Positions 36,429 to 44,647 of a DNA stretch of 52,312 nt are shown here, piece after piece. The position numbers and the translations under genes were made by a program. The notes beneath the pieces were generated by a model that did no database searches, was not told the origin of the DNA, and saw only the letters and a program-made list of their open reading frames with translations. The stretch is from an uncultured Albidovulum sp. GTDB lineage: Bacteria > Pseudomonadota > Alphaproteobacteria > Rhodobacterales > Rhodobacteraceae. The stretch is taken from assembly GCA_913064775.1 (NCBI GenBank), contig CAJYAD010000026.1:1-52312 (forward strand). The letters are read 5' to 3'. How positions within the stretch are numbered: position 1 is the first letter of the stretch; every line of letters begins with the position of its first letter.

Positions 36429-37418
36429 GTGAAAAAGCTGAAGCTGATCGCCGCGGTCGTGCTGGTTCTGGGCGTCGCTGGGGGCCTGTGGTTCTGGTGG
36501 CAATACCAGGATCTGCACCCCTCGACCCAGGACGCCTATCTGCGCGCCCATATCGTCCAGATCTCGGCCCAGGTGCCCGGGCAGGTGTCTGAAATCGACG
36601 TGCATGAGAACCAGAAGGTCGAGAAGGGCCAGCTGTTGTTCCGCCTCGACCCCGCGCAATACCGCAATTCCTATGACGCCGTGAAGGCGCAAGAGAAGAT
36701 GGCCGAGGAGGCGGTGCAATCCTCTGCCGCCGCGATCACCGCCGCCGGGCAGGCGGTGGAAAGCGCCAAATCCGCGCTGAACACCGCGACGCAGCAATTG
36801 GCGCGTTCCAAGGCGCTGTTCGCCAAGGGCAACATCTCGCAATCGGTGCTGGAACAGCAGCAATCCGCAGTGGCCAAGGCCAAGGCCGATCTGGATTCGG
36901 CGCGCTCGAACCTGACGCAGGCGCGCTCGGGCGCGCAAAGCAAGCGCGACAATCTGGCGGCGGTGCAGGCGCAGGTTGCCTCGGCCAAGCTGAACCTCGA
37001 TCACACCGCGATCAAGGCGCCGGCCAGCGGCTGGATCGCCAATCTCGATCTGCGCGTGGGGTCCACCGTGGCGACCTATGCGCCGCTGTTCGCGCTGGTC
37101 GAAAGCCGGCATTGGTGGGTGCAGGCGAATTTCAAGGAAACCGATCTTGGCCGCATCCGTCCGGGCCAGCCGGTGACCATCCATGTCGACATGCTGCCCG
37201 GCGTCACGCTGAAGGGCCATGTTGAATCGGTGGGCTACGGGTCGGGCTCAACCTTCTCGTTGCTGCCGTCCGAGAACGCCAGCGGCAACTGGGTGAAGGT
37301 GACCCAGCGCTTCCCGGTCCGCATCGCGCTGGACAAGACCGACGCGGTGCTGCGCACCGGCGCCAGCGTCTCGGCCACCGTCGACACGGTGGCGGGCCAT
37401 GGGGTCAGCAGGCAATGA
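36429..37418 (+). CDS. HlyD/EmrA family efflux periplasmic adaptor
   Basis: 329-residue membrane-fusion protein. One N-terminal membrane helix (LKLIAAVVLVLGVAGGLWFW) anchors it; a split lipoyl domain (ISAQVPGQVSEIDVHENQKV and later HTAIKAPASGWIANLDLRVG) frames a coiled-coil hairpin of about residues 85-195 rich in Ala, Gln and Lys. It should bridge the inner-membrane pump encoded next to an outer-membrane channel. GTG at 36429 is preferred: GGAG stands six bases before it. The stop overlaps the pump gene by ATGA. No TolC-type gene is in the window. Confidence 0.88.
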   Translation: MKKLKLIAAVVLVLGVAGGLWFWWQYQDLHPSTQDAYLRAHIVQISAQVPGQVSEIDVHENQKVEKGQLLFRLDPAQYRNSYDAVKAQEKMAEEAVQSSAAAITAAGQAVESAKSALNTATQQLARSKALFAKGNISQSVLEQQQSAVAKAKADLDSARSNLTQARSGAQSKRDNLAAVQAQVASAKLNLDHTAIKAPASGWIANLDLRVGSTVATYAPLFALVESRHWWVQANFKETDLGRIRPGQPVTIHVDMLPGVTLKGHVESVGYGSGSTFSLLPSENASGNWVKVTQRFPVRIALDKTDAVLRTGASVSATVDTVAGHGVSRQ

Positions 37419-38971
37419 CCAGCGCCGCCGACCCTTCCGGCTCGGCGCCGGCGGCGGGCGGCGGCGGGTTTCGGGTGACCATCGTCATCGCGGTGGTGCT
37501 GTCGGCGATCCTCGAGGTGCTGGATTCAACCATTGTCAACGTGGCGCTGCCCCATATCCAGGCGGCCTTTGGCGCGACCAACGACCAGATCACCTGGGTG
37601 CTGACCTCTTATATCGTGGCCTCGGTCGTGGTCATGCCGCTGACCGGGTTCCTGTCGCGGCGGATCGGGCGGCGGCGGCTGATCCTGACGGCGATCACCG
37701 GCTTCGCGGTCTTCTCGATGCTGTGCGGGATTTCGTGGAGCTTGGCCTCGATGGTGGGGTTCCGGCTGGGGCAGGGGCTGTTCGGCGCCTTCCTGATCCC
37801 GCTGTCGCAATCGATCCTGTTCGACAGCTTCCCGCGCGACAAGCGCGGTCAGGCGATGGCGATGTTCGGCCTTGGCATCATCGTCGCGCCGGTCGCCGGG
37901 CCGACGCTGGGCGCGCTGCTGACCGAGACGTTTTCCTGGCGCATGGTGTTCTACGTCAACCTGCCGATGGCGCTACTGGCGCTTTTGCTGATCACCGGAG
38001 AATTGCCGCCCGACAAGCCCGAGAAGATCCGCACCGACTGGATCGGGCTGGGGCTGATGGCACTGGCGATCGGGACGCTGCAATTCGCGCTGGATCAGGG
38101 CGGCACGCTGGACTGGCTGTCGTCGCGGGTGATTCAGGTGGCGCTGATCGTGTCGGCGGTCTCGGCGCTGTTCTTTCTGGTCCACGGGCTGGAGCAGGGC
38201 GAGCGCAATATCGTCAACCTCAAGCTGTTCACCGATCGCAACTTCACTGCGGCCAGTCTGGTGATCGCCGGGTTCGTGGTGACGATGTTCGGCACCATCG
38301 CGCTGCAGCCCTTGTTCGTGCAGAACCTGCTGGGATTTTCGGTGCTGGATGCGGGCTACATGTTCATCCCGCGCGGGTTGGCGGCGGGCTTTTCCATGGT
38401 CATCACCGGGGCGGTGCTGTCGAACAGGGTCGACGGGCGGCTGCTGGCGGCGGCCGGGCTGGTGCTGACCGGCACCGGCAATCTGATGCTTGGCGGGCTC
38501 AACCTGAACGCCAGCTTCTGGCAGGTCGCCTGGCCGGGGGCGGTGTCGGGGCTGGGCATGGGGCTGGTGTTCGTGCCGCTCTCGACACTGGCGTTTGAGC
38601 GGATCTCGTCGGCGCATCAGGATGAGGCCTCGGGGCTTTACAACGTGACGCGGCAGCTGGGGTCTTCGGTGGGGATCGCGGCGGTGGGGGGGCTTCTGAC
38701 CCATGCGGTGGCGGTGAATTCCGCCCGGCTGACCGAACATATCACGCCCTATGCGGCGGCGGTGCAAAGCTATCTGCACCCGCTGGGGCTGAACCCCGAA
38801 ACCGCGCGGGGGGTCGCGGTGCTCTCGGGCGAGGTGGCGCGGCAGGCGGCGCTGCTGTCCTACATGCAGGTCTTCACCCTGACCGGCTGGCTGGCCTTCG
38901 CGCTGCTGCCGATCCTGCTGCTCATGACCCGGGCCGGGGGCCACGGCGGCGGCGCCCCGATGGCGCACTGA
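37415..38971 (+). CDS. MFS DHA2 family multidrug efflux pump (EmrB/QacA type)
   Basis: 518-residue transporter with about 14 membrane helices. The DHA2 motif LEVLDSTIVNVALPHIQ lies in helix 1, WVLTSYIVASVVVMPLTGFL in helix 2 and FLSRRIGRRRL is motif A. GLGIIVAPVAGPTLGALL is motif C of antiporters. With the HlyD protein it forms an EmrAB-like system that probably exports hydrophobic drugs or fatty-acid-like compounds by proton antiport. The start overlaps the adaptor gene by four bases. Confidence 0.92.
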   Translation: MTSAADPSGSAPAAGGGGFRVTIVIAVVLSAILEVLDSTIVNVALPHIQAAFGATNDQITWVLTSYIVASVVVMPLTGFLSRRIGRRRLILTAITGFAVFSMLCGISWSLASMVGFRLGQGLFGAFLIPLSQSILFDSFPRDKRGQAMAMFGLGIIVAPVAGPTLGALLTETFSWRMVFYVNLPMALLALLLITGELPPDKPEKIRTDWIGLGLMALAIGTLQFALDQGGTLDWLSSRVIQVALIVSAVSALFFLVHGLEQGERNIVNLKLFTDRNFTAASLVIAGFVVTMFGTIALQPLFVQNLLGFSVLDAGYMFIPRGLAAGFSMVITGAVLSNRVDGRLLAAAGLVLTGTGNLMLGGLNLNASFWQVAWPGAVSGLGMGLVFVPLSTLAFERISSAHQDEASGLYNVTRQLGSSVGIAAVGGLLTHAVAVNSARLTEHITPYAAAVQSYLHPLGLNPETARGVAVLSGEVARQAALLSYMQVFTLTGWLAFALLPILLLMTRAGGHGGGAPMAH

Positions 38972-39140
38972 GGCCCCGACGCCTGAGCCTGTCGCCTGAC
39001 GCCTGACGGGGGGGCCTTGCCCCGGGCGCCGAAGCCGTCCGTGACCCCCGCCCCGCCGACGCCGCCCCTGGCCCTGAACCGCCGTTCATATGGACAATTG
39101 GCCCCCTTTGTGAAACAGCAGCGGCCAACAGGAGTTTCCC

Positions 39141-40466
39141 ATGACCACCACCCGTTTCGCCCCTTCGCCCACCGGTTACATCCATGTCGGCAACCTGCGC
39201 ACCGCGCTGATGAACTTCCTCATCGCGCGCAAGGCTGGTGGTACGTTCATCCTGCGGCTGGACGATACCGATCAGGAGCGCTCCAAACAGGAATATGCCG
39301 ACGCGATCATGGCCGACCTCGAATGGCTGGGCCTGACCTGGGACCGGGTCGAGCGCCAGTCCGCCCGGCTGGACCGCTATGCAGAGGCAAAGGCCCAGTT
39401 GCAGGCCGCGGGCCGGCTTTACGAGGTGTTCGAAACCCCGACCGAGCTGGACCTGAAGCGCAAGAAGCAGCTGAACATGGGCAAGCCGCCGGTCTATGAC
39501 CGCGCCGGGCTGGGCCTGACGGCGGCCGAGAAGGACGCGCTGCGCGCCGAGGGGCGCGACGGCTACTGGCGCTTCCTGCTGGAGCTTGAGCGGATCGAGT
39601 GGAAGGATGGCATCCTGGGCGATATCTCGATCGACGCGGCCTCGGTTTCGGACCCGGTGCTGATCCGCGCCGATGGGCAGGTGCTGTATACCTTCGCGTC
39701 GTCGGTCGACGATACCGACATGGGCGTGACCCATATCGTGCGCGGCGCCGACCATGTGACCAACACCGCGACCCAGATCCAGATCATCCGGGCGCTGGGC
39801 GGCACGCCGCCGAGCTTTGCCCACCATTCGCTGCTGACCGGACCGCAGGGCGAGGCGCTGTCGAAACGCCTGGGCACGCTGTCCTTGCGCGATCTGCGCG
39901 CGCGGGGGGTAGAGCCGATGGCGCTGTTGTCGCTGATGGCGCGGCTGGGGTCGTCGCAGCCGGTGGAGCTGTTCGCCTCGATCGACGAGTTGATCGAGGG
40001 TTTCGACATCTCGGCCTTCGGCGCGGCGCCGACCAAGTTCGACGCCGAGGATCTGTTCCCGCTGACCCGCGCCCATGTGCAGGCGCTGCCCTTCGCGGAT
40101 GTGGCCGGGCGGATCAAGGAACTGGGCGTGCCCGACGCGCTGGCCCAGACCTTCTGGCGGGTGGCGAGCCAGAACATCACCGTGCTGGGCGATCTGGGCG
40201 ATTGGTGGACGCTTTTCCGCGACGGGGCCGAGCCCGACGTGGCCGAGGAAGACCGCGCCTTCGTGGCCGAGGCGCTGAAGTTGCTGCCCGCACCGCCCTA
40301 CACGACCGAGAGCTGGGGGCAATGGACCGCTGCGGTGAAGGACAAGACCGGGCGCAAGGGCAAAGCGCTGTTCATGCCGCTGCGCAAGGCGCTGACGGGT
40401 CAGGCCTTTGGCCCGGACATGAGCGAGGTGATGCCGCTGCTGCAAACGGTGCGCGCCAAGGGATAG
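39141..40466 (+). CDS. gltX: Glutamate--tRNA ligase
   Basis: 441-residue class I synthetase charging tRNA-Glu (and possibly tRNA-Gln, for transamidation). The HIGH-type motif is in RFAPSPTGYIHVGNLRTAL and the KMSKS-type motif is GEALSKRLGTLS. LDDTDQERSKQEYADAI (in part), YDRAGLGL and GADHVTNTATQIQIIRAL are also conserved. The 441-residue size matches the shorter of the two GluRS copies common in alphaproteobacteria, so a second copy may exist elsewhere. AGGAG lies upstream of the ATG; the 169-base gap before it shows GC-rich short repeats and no gene. Confidence 0.96.
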   Translation: MTTTRFAPSPTGYIHVGNLRTALMNFLIARKAGGTFILRLDDTDQERSKQEYADAIMADLEWLGLTWDRVERQSARLDRYAEAKAQLQAAGRLYEVFETPTELDLKRKKQLNMGKPPVYDRAGLGLTAAEKDALRAEGRDGYWRFLLELERIEWKDGILGDISIDAASVSDPVLIRADGQVLYTFASSVDDTDMGVTHIVRGADHVTNTATQIQIIRALGGTPPSFAHHSLLTGPQGEALSKRLGTLSLRDLRARGVEPMALLSLMARLGSSQPVELFASIDELIEGFDISAFGAAPTKFDAEDLFPLTRAHVQALPFADVAGRIKELGVPDALAQTFWRVASQNITVLGDLGDWWTLFRDGAEPDVAEEDRAFVAEALKLLPAPPYTTESWGQWTAAVKDKTGRKGKALFMPLRKALTGQAFGPDMSEVMPLLQTVRAKG

Positions 40467-40474
40467 GCCGCGAA

Positions 40475-40544
40475 GGGGGGCTGTCTGCCCCCCCCTCGGC
40501 CCTGCGGGCCTCATCCCCCGAGGATATTTTCGCCAAAGTGAAAG
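40475..40544 (+). repeat. Intergenic hairpin plus GCCAAAGTGAAAG element after gltX
   Basis: Begins with a 7-bp hairpin GGGGGGC/GCCCCCC (40475-40493), followed by CCCCCGAGGATATTTTC and GCCAAAGTGAAAG (40532-40544). The 13-base end is shared, inverted, with 20322-20334. This is the type of gene-end repeat I recall from many Rhodobacterales; it may act as terminator for gltX. Confidence 0.55.
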
Positions 40545-40553
40545 GGATCAGGG

Positions 40554-41894
40554 ATGGAGGCCGGGCGGGCGCGTTTCCTTCAGGGCAATCTCTTTCGTCA
40601 TATCACGGTGATGGCCCTGTCGGCTTCGGCGGGGCTGATCGCGGTGTTTCTGGTCGATTTCGTCGACATTCTGTTCATCTCGATGCTGGGGCGGGACGAG
40701 CTGACGGCGGCGCTGGGCTATTCGGCGGCGGTGTTGTTCTTCACCACCTCGATCGGAATCGGCATGGCGATCGCCACTTCGGCGCTGGTGGCGCGGTCGC
40801 TGGGGGCGGGCGAGGGCTGGGAGGCCCGGCAGAGCGCCACCAGTTCGCTGATCATCGGCGCCGTGGTGGGCGTGGGGTTCGCGGCGCTGGTCTGGGCCAA
40901 TCTGGGCGCGATCATGACCGGGCTGGGGGCAACGGGCGCGGTGCGGGCCCATGCGGTGGCCTATCTGTCGATCCTGGTGCCTTCGCTGCCGTTCCTTCTG
41001 GTGGCGATGGCGGGCGGCGCGGTGCTGCGGGCCCATGGCGATGCCCGCCGCGCGATGCTGGTCCAGATGGTGGCGGCGGTGGTGAATGCCGTGCTCGACC
41101 CGATCTTCATCTTCGGGCTGAAGCTGGACATCGTGGGGGCGGCCATGGCCTCGGCCATCGCGCGGGCGGTGATGGCGGCGGTCGCGCTGTGGACGATCCA
41201 GCGCTATCACCGGGGTCTGGCGCGGCCGGTCGCGGCGCGGGTGCTGGCCGATCTGCGGCCGGTGCTGGCGATCGGCGGGCCGGCGTTGCTGACGCAGATG
41301 GCCTCGCCCATCGGGCAGGCCTATGTGACCCGCGCCATGGCCCAGTTCGGGGCCGAGGCGGTGGCGGGCATGGCGATCATCACCCGTACCGCGCCGATCG
41401 CCTTCGCAGTGATCTTCGCGCTGTCGGGTGCGATCGGGCCGATCATCGGGCAGAATTTCGGCGCGCGGCAGGGTGCGCGGGTGGGCCGGGCCTATCGCGA
41501 CGGGCTGATCTTTGCCGCGCTTTATACCGTGGCAGTGTCGGCGCTGCTTTTCCTGTTGGGCGGGGCGATCGCCGATCTCTTCCAGGCCGAGGGGCTGACG
41601 CGGCGGCTGGTCTATCTGTTTTGCGGGCCGCTGGCGCTGTTGTTCTGGTTCAACGGGGCGATCTTCGTATCGAACGCCGCCTGCAACAACCTGCGCCGAC
41701 CGCTTGTGTCGACGCTGGTGAACTGGGGGCGCAACACGCTGGGGACGATCCTGCCGGTGATGCTGCTGGCGCCGGCCTATGGCGCGGCCGGGGTGCTGGT
41801 GGGGCAGGCGATGGGCGGGATCCTGTTCGGCGTGGCCGCGATCTTCATCGCCCGCGGGGTGATCCGGCGGCAGACGGCGGGCTTCCCCGCCTAG
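40554..41894 (+). CDS. MATE family efflux transporter
   Basis: 446-residue protein with about twelve membrane helices in two homologous halves. Typical wording includes FLVDFVDILFISMLGRDEL near the start, SLGAGEGWEARQSATSS, RAHGDARRAMLVQMVAAVVNAVLDPIFIF (in part) at the end of half one and PALLTQMASPIGQAYVTRAM plus QNFGARQGARVGRAYRDG in half two. Such pumps use sodium or proton gradients to expel cationic drugs or metabolites. It is 87 bases after gltX and separated by the repeat, so probably transcribed separately. Confidence 0.9.
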   Translation: MEAGRARFLQGNLFRHITVMALSASAGLIAVFLVDFVDILFISMLGRDELTAALGYSAAVLFFTTSIGIGMAIATSALVARSLGAGEGWEARQSATSSLIIGAVVGVGFAALVWANLGAIMTGLGATGAVRAHAVAYLSILVPSLPFLLVAMAGGAVLRAHGDARRAMLVQMVAAVVNAVLDPIFIFGLKLDIVGAAMASAIARAVMAAVALWTIQRYHRGLARPVAARVLADLRPVLAIGGPALLTQMASPIGQAYVTRAMAQFGAEAVAGMAIITRTAPIAFAVIFALSGAIGPIIGQNFGARQGARVGRAYRDGLIFAALYTVAVSALLFLLGGAIADLFQAEGLTRRLVYLFCGPLALLFWFNGAIFVSNAACNNLRRPLVSTLVNWGRNTLGTILPVMLLAPAYGAAGVLVGQAMGGILFGVAAIFIARGVIRRQTAGFPA

Positions 41895-41898
41895 GCGC

Positions 41899-42465
41899 CT
41901 AGGCCCGGATCGAGGCCCCCAGCCGGGCAAGATGGGCATCCACCAGCCGCGTCTCGGCGTCCGAGAGGCGCTGTGCGCGCGGATAGCGCGGCGCGGCGCG
42001 GTCGTTCAGGATCGGCGCGTCCCAGCCTGCCGTGGTGGCGAAGAACCGCGCCGCGCCAGCCTCTCCGAACTCGTTCAGGAAGCCCTGCACCACCACGTCG
42101 AGATAGCTCAGCAGCACCGGATGGCGGACCGAGGGCGCGGCGGCCACGCGGTCGGGCACCGCATAGATCTGCACCGCGATCGCGCGCCCGACGGGGTGGC
42201 GCACGCCGTGCCCGGGCAGGAGGTGGCGATCATAGGCGGCCTCGCGTTCGTCGAGCGCGGCCCAGTCGGCGTTCGGGACCGAGGCTACCAAGCCCTCGAT
42301 CTCGCACCCTTCCGCAGGTTCGGCCGAAAGATAGGCGACGGGGCGCAGCCCGGTATGGACCCAGACCCGGCGCCAGCCGGTGACGGTGGCGGGCTGGGCC
42401 TCGGGGTAGCCATGGGTCGCGCGGTTCACGAGCGAGCCGTAGCCGAAGAAGAAATCCTGGGTCAT
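41899..42465 (-). CDS. Gamma-glutamylcyclotransferase-like protein
   Basis: 188-residue protein with the cyclotransferase substrate loop FFFGYGSLVNRATHGYPEA (FGYGSL) near the N-terminus and the probable catalytic Glu in ALDEREAAYDRH. The segment VTGWRRVWVHTG and AEGCEIEGLVASVP match the AIG2/GGCT-like fold. It may release 5-oxoproline from gamma-glutamyl compounds; the true substrate is open. ATG at 42465 is the natural start; upstream frame runs antisense through the glycine riboswitch. It is convergent with the MATE gene, leaving only four bases between stops. Confidence 0.8.
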   Translation of the reverse strand: MTQDFFFGYGSLVNRATHGYPEAQPATVTGWRRVWVHTGLRPVAYLSAEPAEGCEIEGLVASVPNADWAALDEREAAYDRHLLPGHGVRHPVGRAIAVQIYAVPDRVAAAPSVRHPVLLSYLDVVVQGFLNEFGEAGAARFFATTAGWDAPILNDRAAPRYPRAQRLSDAETRLVDAHLARLGASIRA

Positions 42466-42566
42466 GGTCCGCAGACTTGCCGCAAGCCCCCGCAGGCCGC
42501 AAGTCCCCCGGCGCCGGTGCCTTCCCCCCCCTTGCCAGCCGCCCCCGGTTCGCGATATGGCGGTGC

Positions 42567-42730
42567 TGTCGGATAGGGGAGAATCCGGGCTACCAAGCCC
42601 GGTGCCGAAGGAGCAACCGCCCCGGTAAACTCTCAGGCGCAAGGGACCCGTCCGACAGACAGACTCTGGAGAGACCCCGCACACGGGGCGCCGAAGGGAT
42701 AGCGATCTCAGGCGGAAGGACAGAGGGGGC
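42567..42730 (+). promoter_or_regulatory. Tandem glycine riboswitch (gcvT element)
   Basis: Two glycine aptamers follow one another. The first has GGGGAGA, GCCGAAGGAGCAACCGCCC, AAACTCTCAGGCGCAAGGGACC and ends at CCGTCCGACAG. The second has CTCTGGAGAGACCC, GCGCCGAAGGGATAGC, ATCTCAGGCGGAAGGACAGAGGGG. It lies about 65 bases before gcvT and should turn on the glycine cleavage genes when glycine is abundant. Confidence 0.94.
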
Positions 42731-42767
42731 ATCGTGGCGGGTTTTGGCCCGGTTTTGCGGTGCCGGC

Positions 42768-42797
42768 ATGAACCGGCGAAAATGGGGGGCGGCATGA
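42768..42797 (+). CDS. Possible 9-codon upstream ORF coupled to gcvT
   Basis: ATG at 42768 opens MNRRKWGAA and stops at TGA 42795-42797, overlapping the gcvT ATG (42794) as ATGA. It follows the glycine riboswitch. It has no clear ribosome binding site of its own, so it may be a leader peptide or chance. Confidence 0.25.
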   Translation: MNRRKWGAA

Positions 42798-43924
42798 CCG
42801 ACCTGAAGCGCACGGTTCTTCACGACCTGCACATTGAACTGGGGGCCAGGATGGTTCCCTTTGCGGGCTATGAGATGCCCGTGCAATACCCGATGGGCGT
42901 GCTGAAAGAGCATCTGCACACCCGTTCGGCCGCCGGGCTGTTCGATGTCAGCCATATGGGGCAGGTGATCCTGCGGCCCCTGTCGGGCCGGCTGGAAGAT
43001 GCGGCGGCGGCCTTCGAGACGCTGATGCCGGTCGATGTGCAGGGGGTGAAGCCCGGGCGCCAGCGCTACGGGCTGCTGACCGCGCAGGACGGCGGGATCA
43101 TGGACGATCTGATGTTCGCCAATCGCGGCGATCACCTGTTCGTGGTGGTCAACGCCGCCTGCAAGGAAGACGACATCGCCCATCTGCGCGCCCACCTCAC
43201 CGGCGCCTGCGTGGTCGAGGAACTTACCGACCGCGCGCTGATCGCGCTGCAGGGCCCGGCCGCCGAGGCGGCGCTGGAGGCGCTGGCCCCCGGGGCGGCG
43301 GCGATGCGGTTCATGGATGTCGCGACGCTGGATTGGGACGGCGCGGCGCTCTGGGTGTCGCGTTCGGGCTATACCGGCGAGGACGGGTTCGAGATTTCGG
43401 TCCCCGAGGACCGCGCCGAGGCTTTCGCCCGGGCACTGCTGGCGCAAGAGATGGTGGCGCCGATCGGCCTTGGCGCGCGCGATTCGCTGCGGTTGGAGGC
43501 CGGGCTTTGCCTTTATGGCCATGACATCGACCGTGGCACCTCGCCCGTCGAGGGGGCGCTGAGCTGGGCGATCCAGAAGCCGCGCCGTGCCGGCGGCGCC
43601 CGCGAAGGCGGCTTTCCGGGCGCCGCGCGGATCCTGACCGAACTGGCCGAGGGGCCCGCCCGCCTGCGCGTGGGCCTTTTGCCCGAGGGCCGCGCGCCGA
43701 TGCGCGAGGGGGTGGCGCTTTTTGCCGCGACCGAGGGGGGCGAAGCGATCGGCCACGTCACCTCGGGCGGGTTCGGCCCCTCGCTGGAGGCCCCCGTCGC
43801 GATGGGCTATCTGCCCGCCGGGTTTTGTACCAAAGATACTGTCGTCTACGGCGATGTGCGGGGCCGGCGTCTGCCCGTCCGCGTCACCGACATGCCGTTC
43901 CGTCCCGCCACCTACAAACGCTGA
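42794..43924 (+). CDS. gcvT: Glycine cleavage system aminomethyltransferase T protein
   Basis: 376-residue tetrahydrofolate-dependent enzyme that releases ammonia and forms methylene-THF from the aminomethyl group on H protein. Motifs: MVPFAGYEMPVQYPMGVLKEH, GLFDVSHMGQV, GGIMDDLMFANRG, YTGEDGFEISVPED, GARDSLRLEAGLCLYGHDID and HVTSGGFGPSLEAPVAMGY with the catalytic Asp region. Start taken at MTDLKRTVLHDLH, with GGGGGG upstream; earlier in-frame ATG 42782 and GTG 42734 are alternatives. First gene of the gcv operon under the glycine riboswitch. Confidence 0.95.
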   Translation: MTDLKRTVLHDLHIELGARMVPFAGYEMPVQYPMGVLKEHLHTRSAAGLFDVSHMGQVILRPLSGRLEDAAAAFETLMPVDVQGVKPGRQRYGLLTAQDGGIMDDLMFANRGDHLFVVVNAACKEDDIAHLRAHLTGACVVEELTDRALIALQGPAAEAALEALAPGAAAMRFMDVATLDWDGAALWVSRSGYTGEDGFEISVPEDRAEAFARALLAQEMVAPIGLGARDSLRLEAGLCLYGHDIDRGTSPVEGALSWAIQKPRRAGGAREGGFPGAARILTELAEGPARLRVGLLPEGRAPMREGVALFAATEGGEAIGHVTSGGFGPSLEAPVAMGYLPAGFCTKDTVVYGDVRGRRLPVRVTDMPFRPATYKR

Positions 43925-43933
43925 GGTCCCGAG

Positions 43934-44293
43934 ATGAAATATACCGAAGAACATGAATGGCTGCGCGTCGAGGGCGACCTCGTCGTCGTCGGCATCACCG
44001 AACATGCCGCGACGCAACTGGGCGACGTGGTCTTTGTCGAACTGCCCGACACCGGGACCGAGGTCGCGGCCGGCGACGAGGCGGTGGTGATCGAAAGCGT
44101 CAAGGCGGCGTCGGACATCCTGGCCCCGGTCGCGGGCGAGATCGTCGCGGTGAACGCGGCACTGGCCGACAACCCGGGCCTGGTGAACGAGGATCCGACC
44201 GGCGCGGCCTGGTTCTTCAAGATGAAGATCGCCGATCTGGGCATCCTCGACGGGTTCATGGACGAGGCCGCCTACAAGGCGCTCGTGGAATGA
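43934..44293 (+). CDS. gcvH: Glycine cleavage system H protein
   Basis: 119-residue lipoyl carrier that shuttles the aminomethyl intermediate between P, T and L proteins. Starts [20 protein letters not shown]; the lipoylated lysine is K57 in [32 protein letters not shown] follows. Complete and typical. It lies nine bases after gcvT and overlaps the next gene by ATGA. Confidence 0.97.
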   Translation: MKYTEEHEWLRVEGDLVVVGITEHAATQLGDVVFVELPDTGTEVAAGDEAVVIESVKAASDILAPVAGEIVAVNAALADNPGLVNEDPTGAAWFFKMKIADLGILDGFMDEAAYKALVE

Positions 44294-44640
44294 GTGTCCG
44301 GCGGATCGTGGCCAATCTGAAGGCGGAGGAGCCCGGGCGCCTTGCCGTCTTCTACCGCGATCTGCTGGGGTTTGAGGTGTTGATGGACCTTGGGTTCATC
44401 AGCACGCTCGGCAACCGGGCCGAGGCGCCGGTGCAGCTGAGCCTCGCCTCCGAGGGTGGATCGGGCACCGATGTGCCTGCGATCTCGATCGAGGTCGATG
44501 CCATCGCCCCCTACCTGACCCGCGCCCGCGAAATGGGTGCGGATATCGCTTACGGCCCCGTGGACGAGCCTTGGGGCGTGCGCCGGTTCTACCTGCGCGA
44601 CCCGGCGGGAACGCTGATCAACATTCTAAGCCATCATTGA
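44290..44640 (+). CDS. VOC (glyoxalase/bleomycin-resistance) family protein inside the gcv operon
   Basis: 116-residue vicinal-oxygen-chelate fold protein made of two beta-alpha-beta-beta-beta modules: [28 protein letters not shown] (in part) and [25 protein letters not shown] with [19 protein letters not shown] at the end. The last Glu/His metal ligand of many VOC enzymes is not obvious, since the usual DPxGNxxEL reads DPAGTLINI. Function unknown. It overlaps gcvH by ATGA and is seven bases before gcvP, so it is expressed with glycine cleavage. Confidence 0.83.
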   Translation: MSVRRIVANLKAEEPGRLAVFYRDLLGFEVLMDLGFISTLGNRAEAPVQLSLASEGGSGTDVPAISIEVDAIAPYLTRAREMGADIAYGPVDEPWGVRRFYLRDPAGTLINILSHH

Positions 44641-44647
44641 GGCCGTC

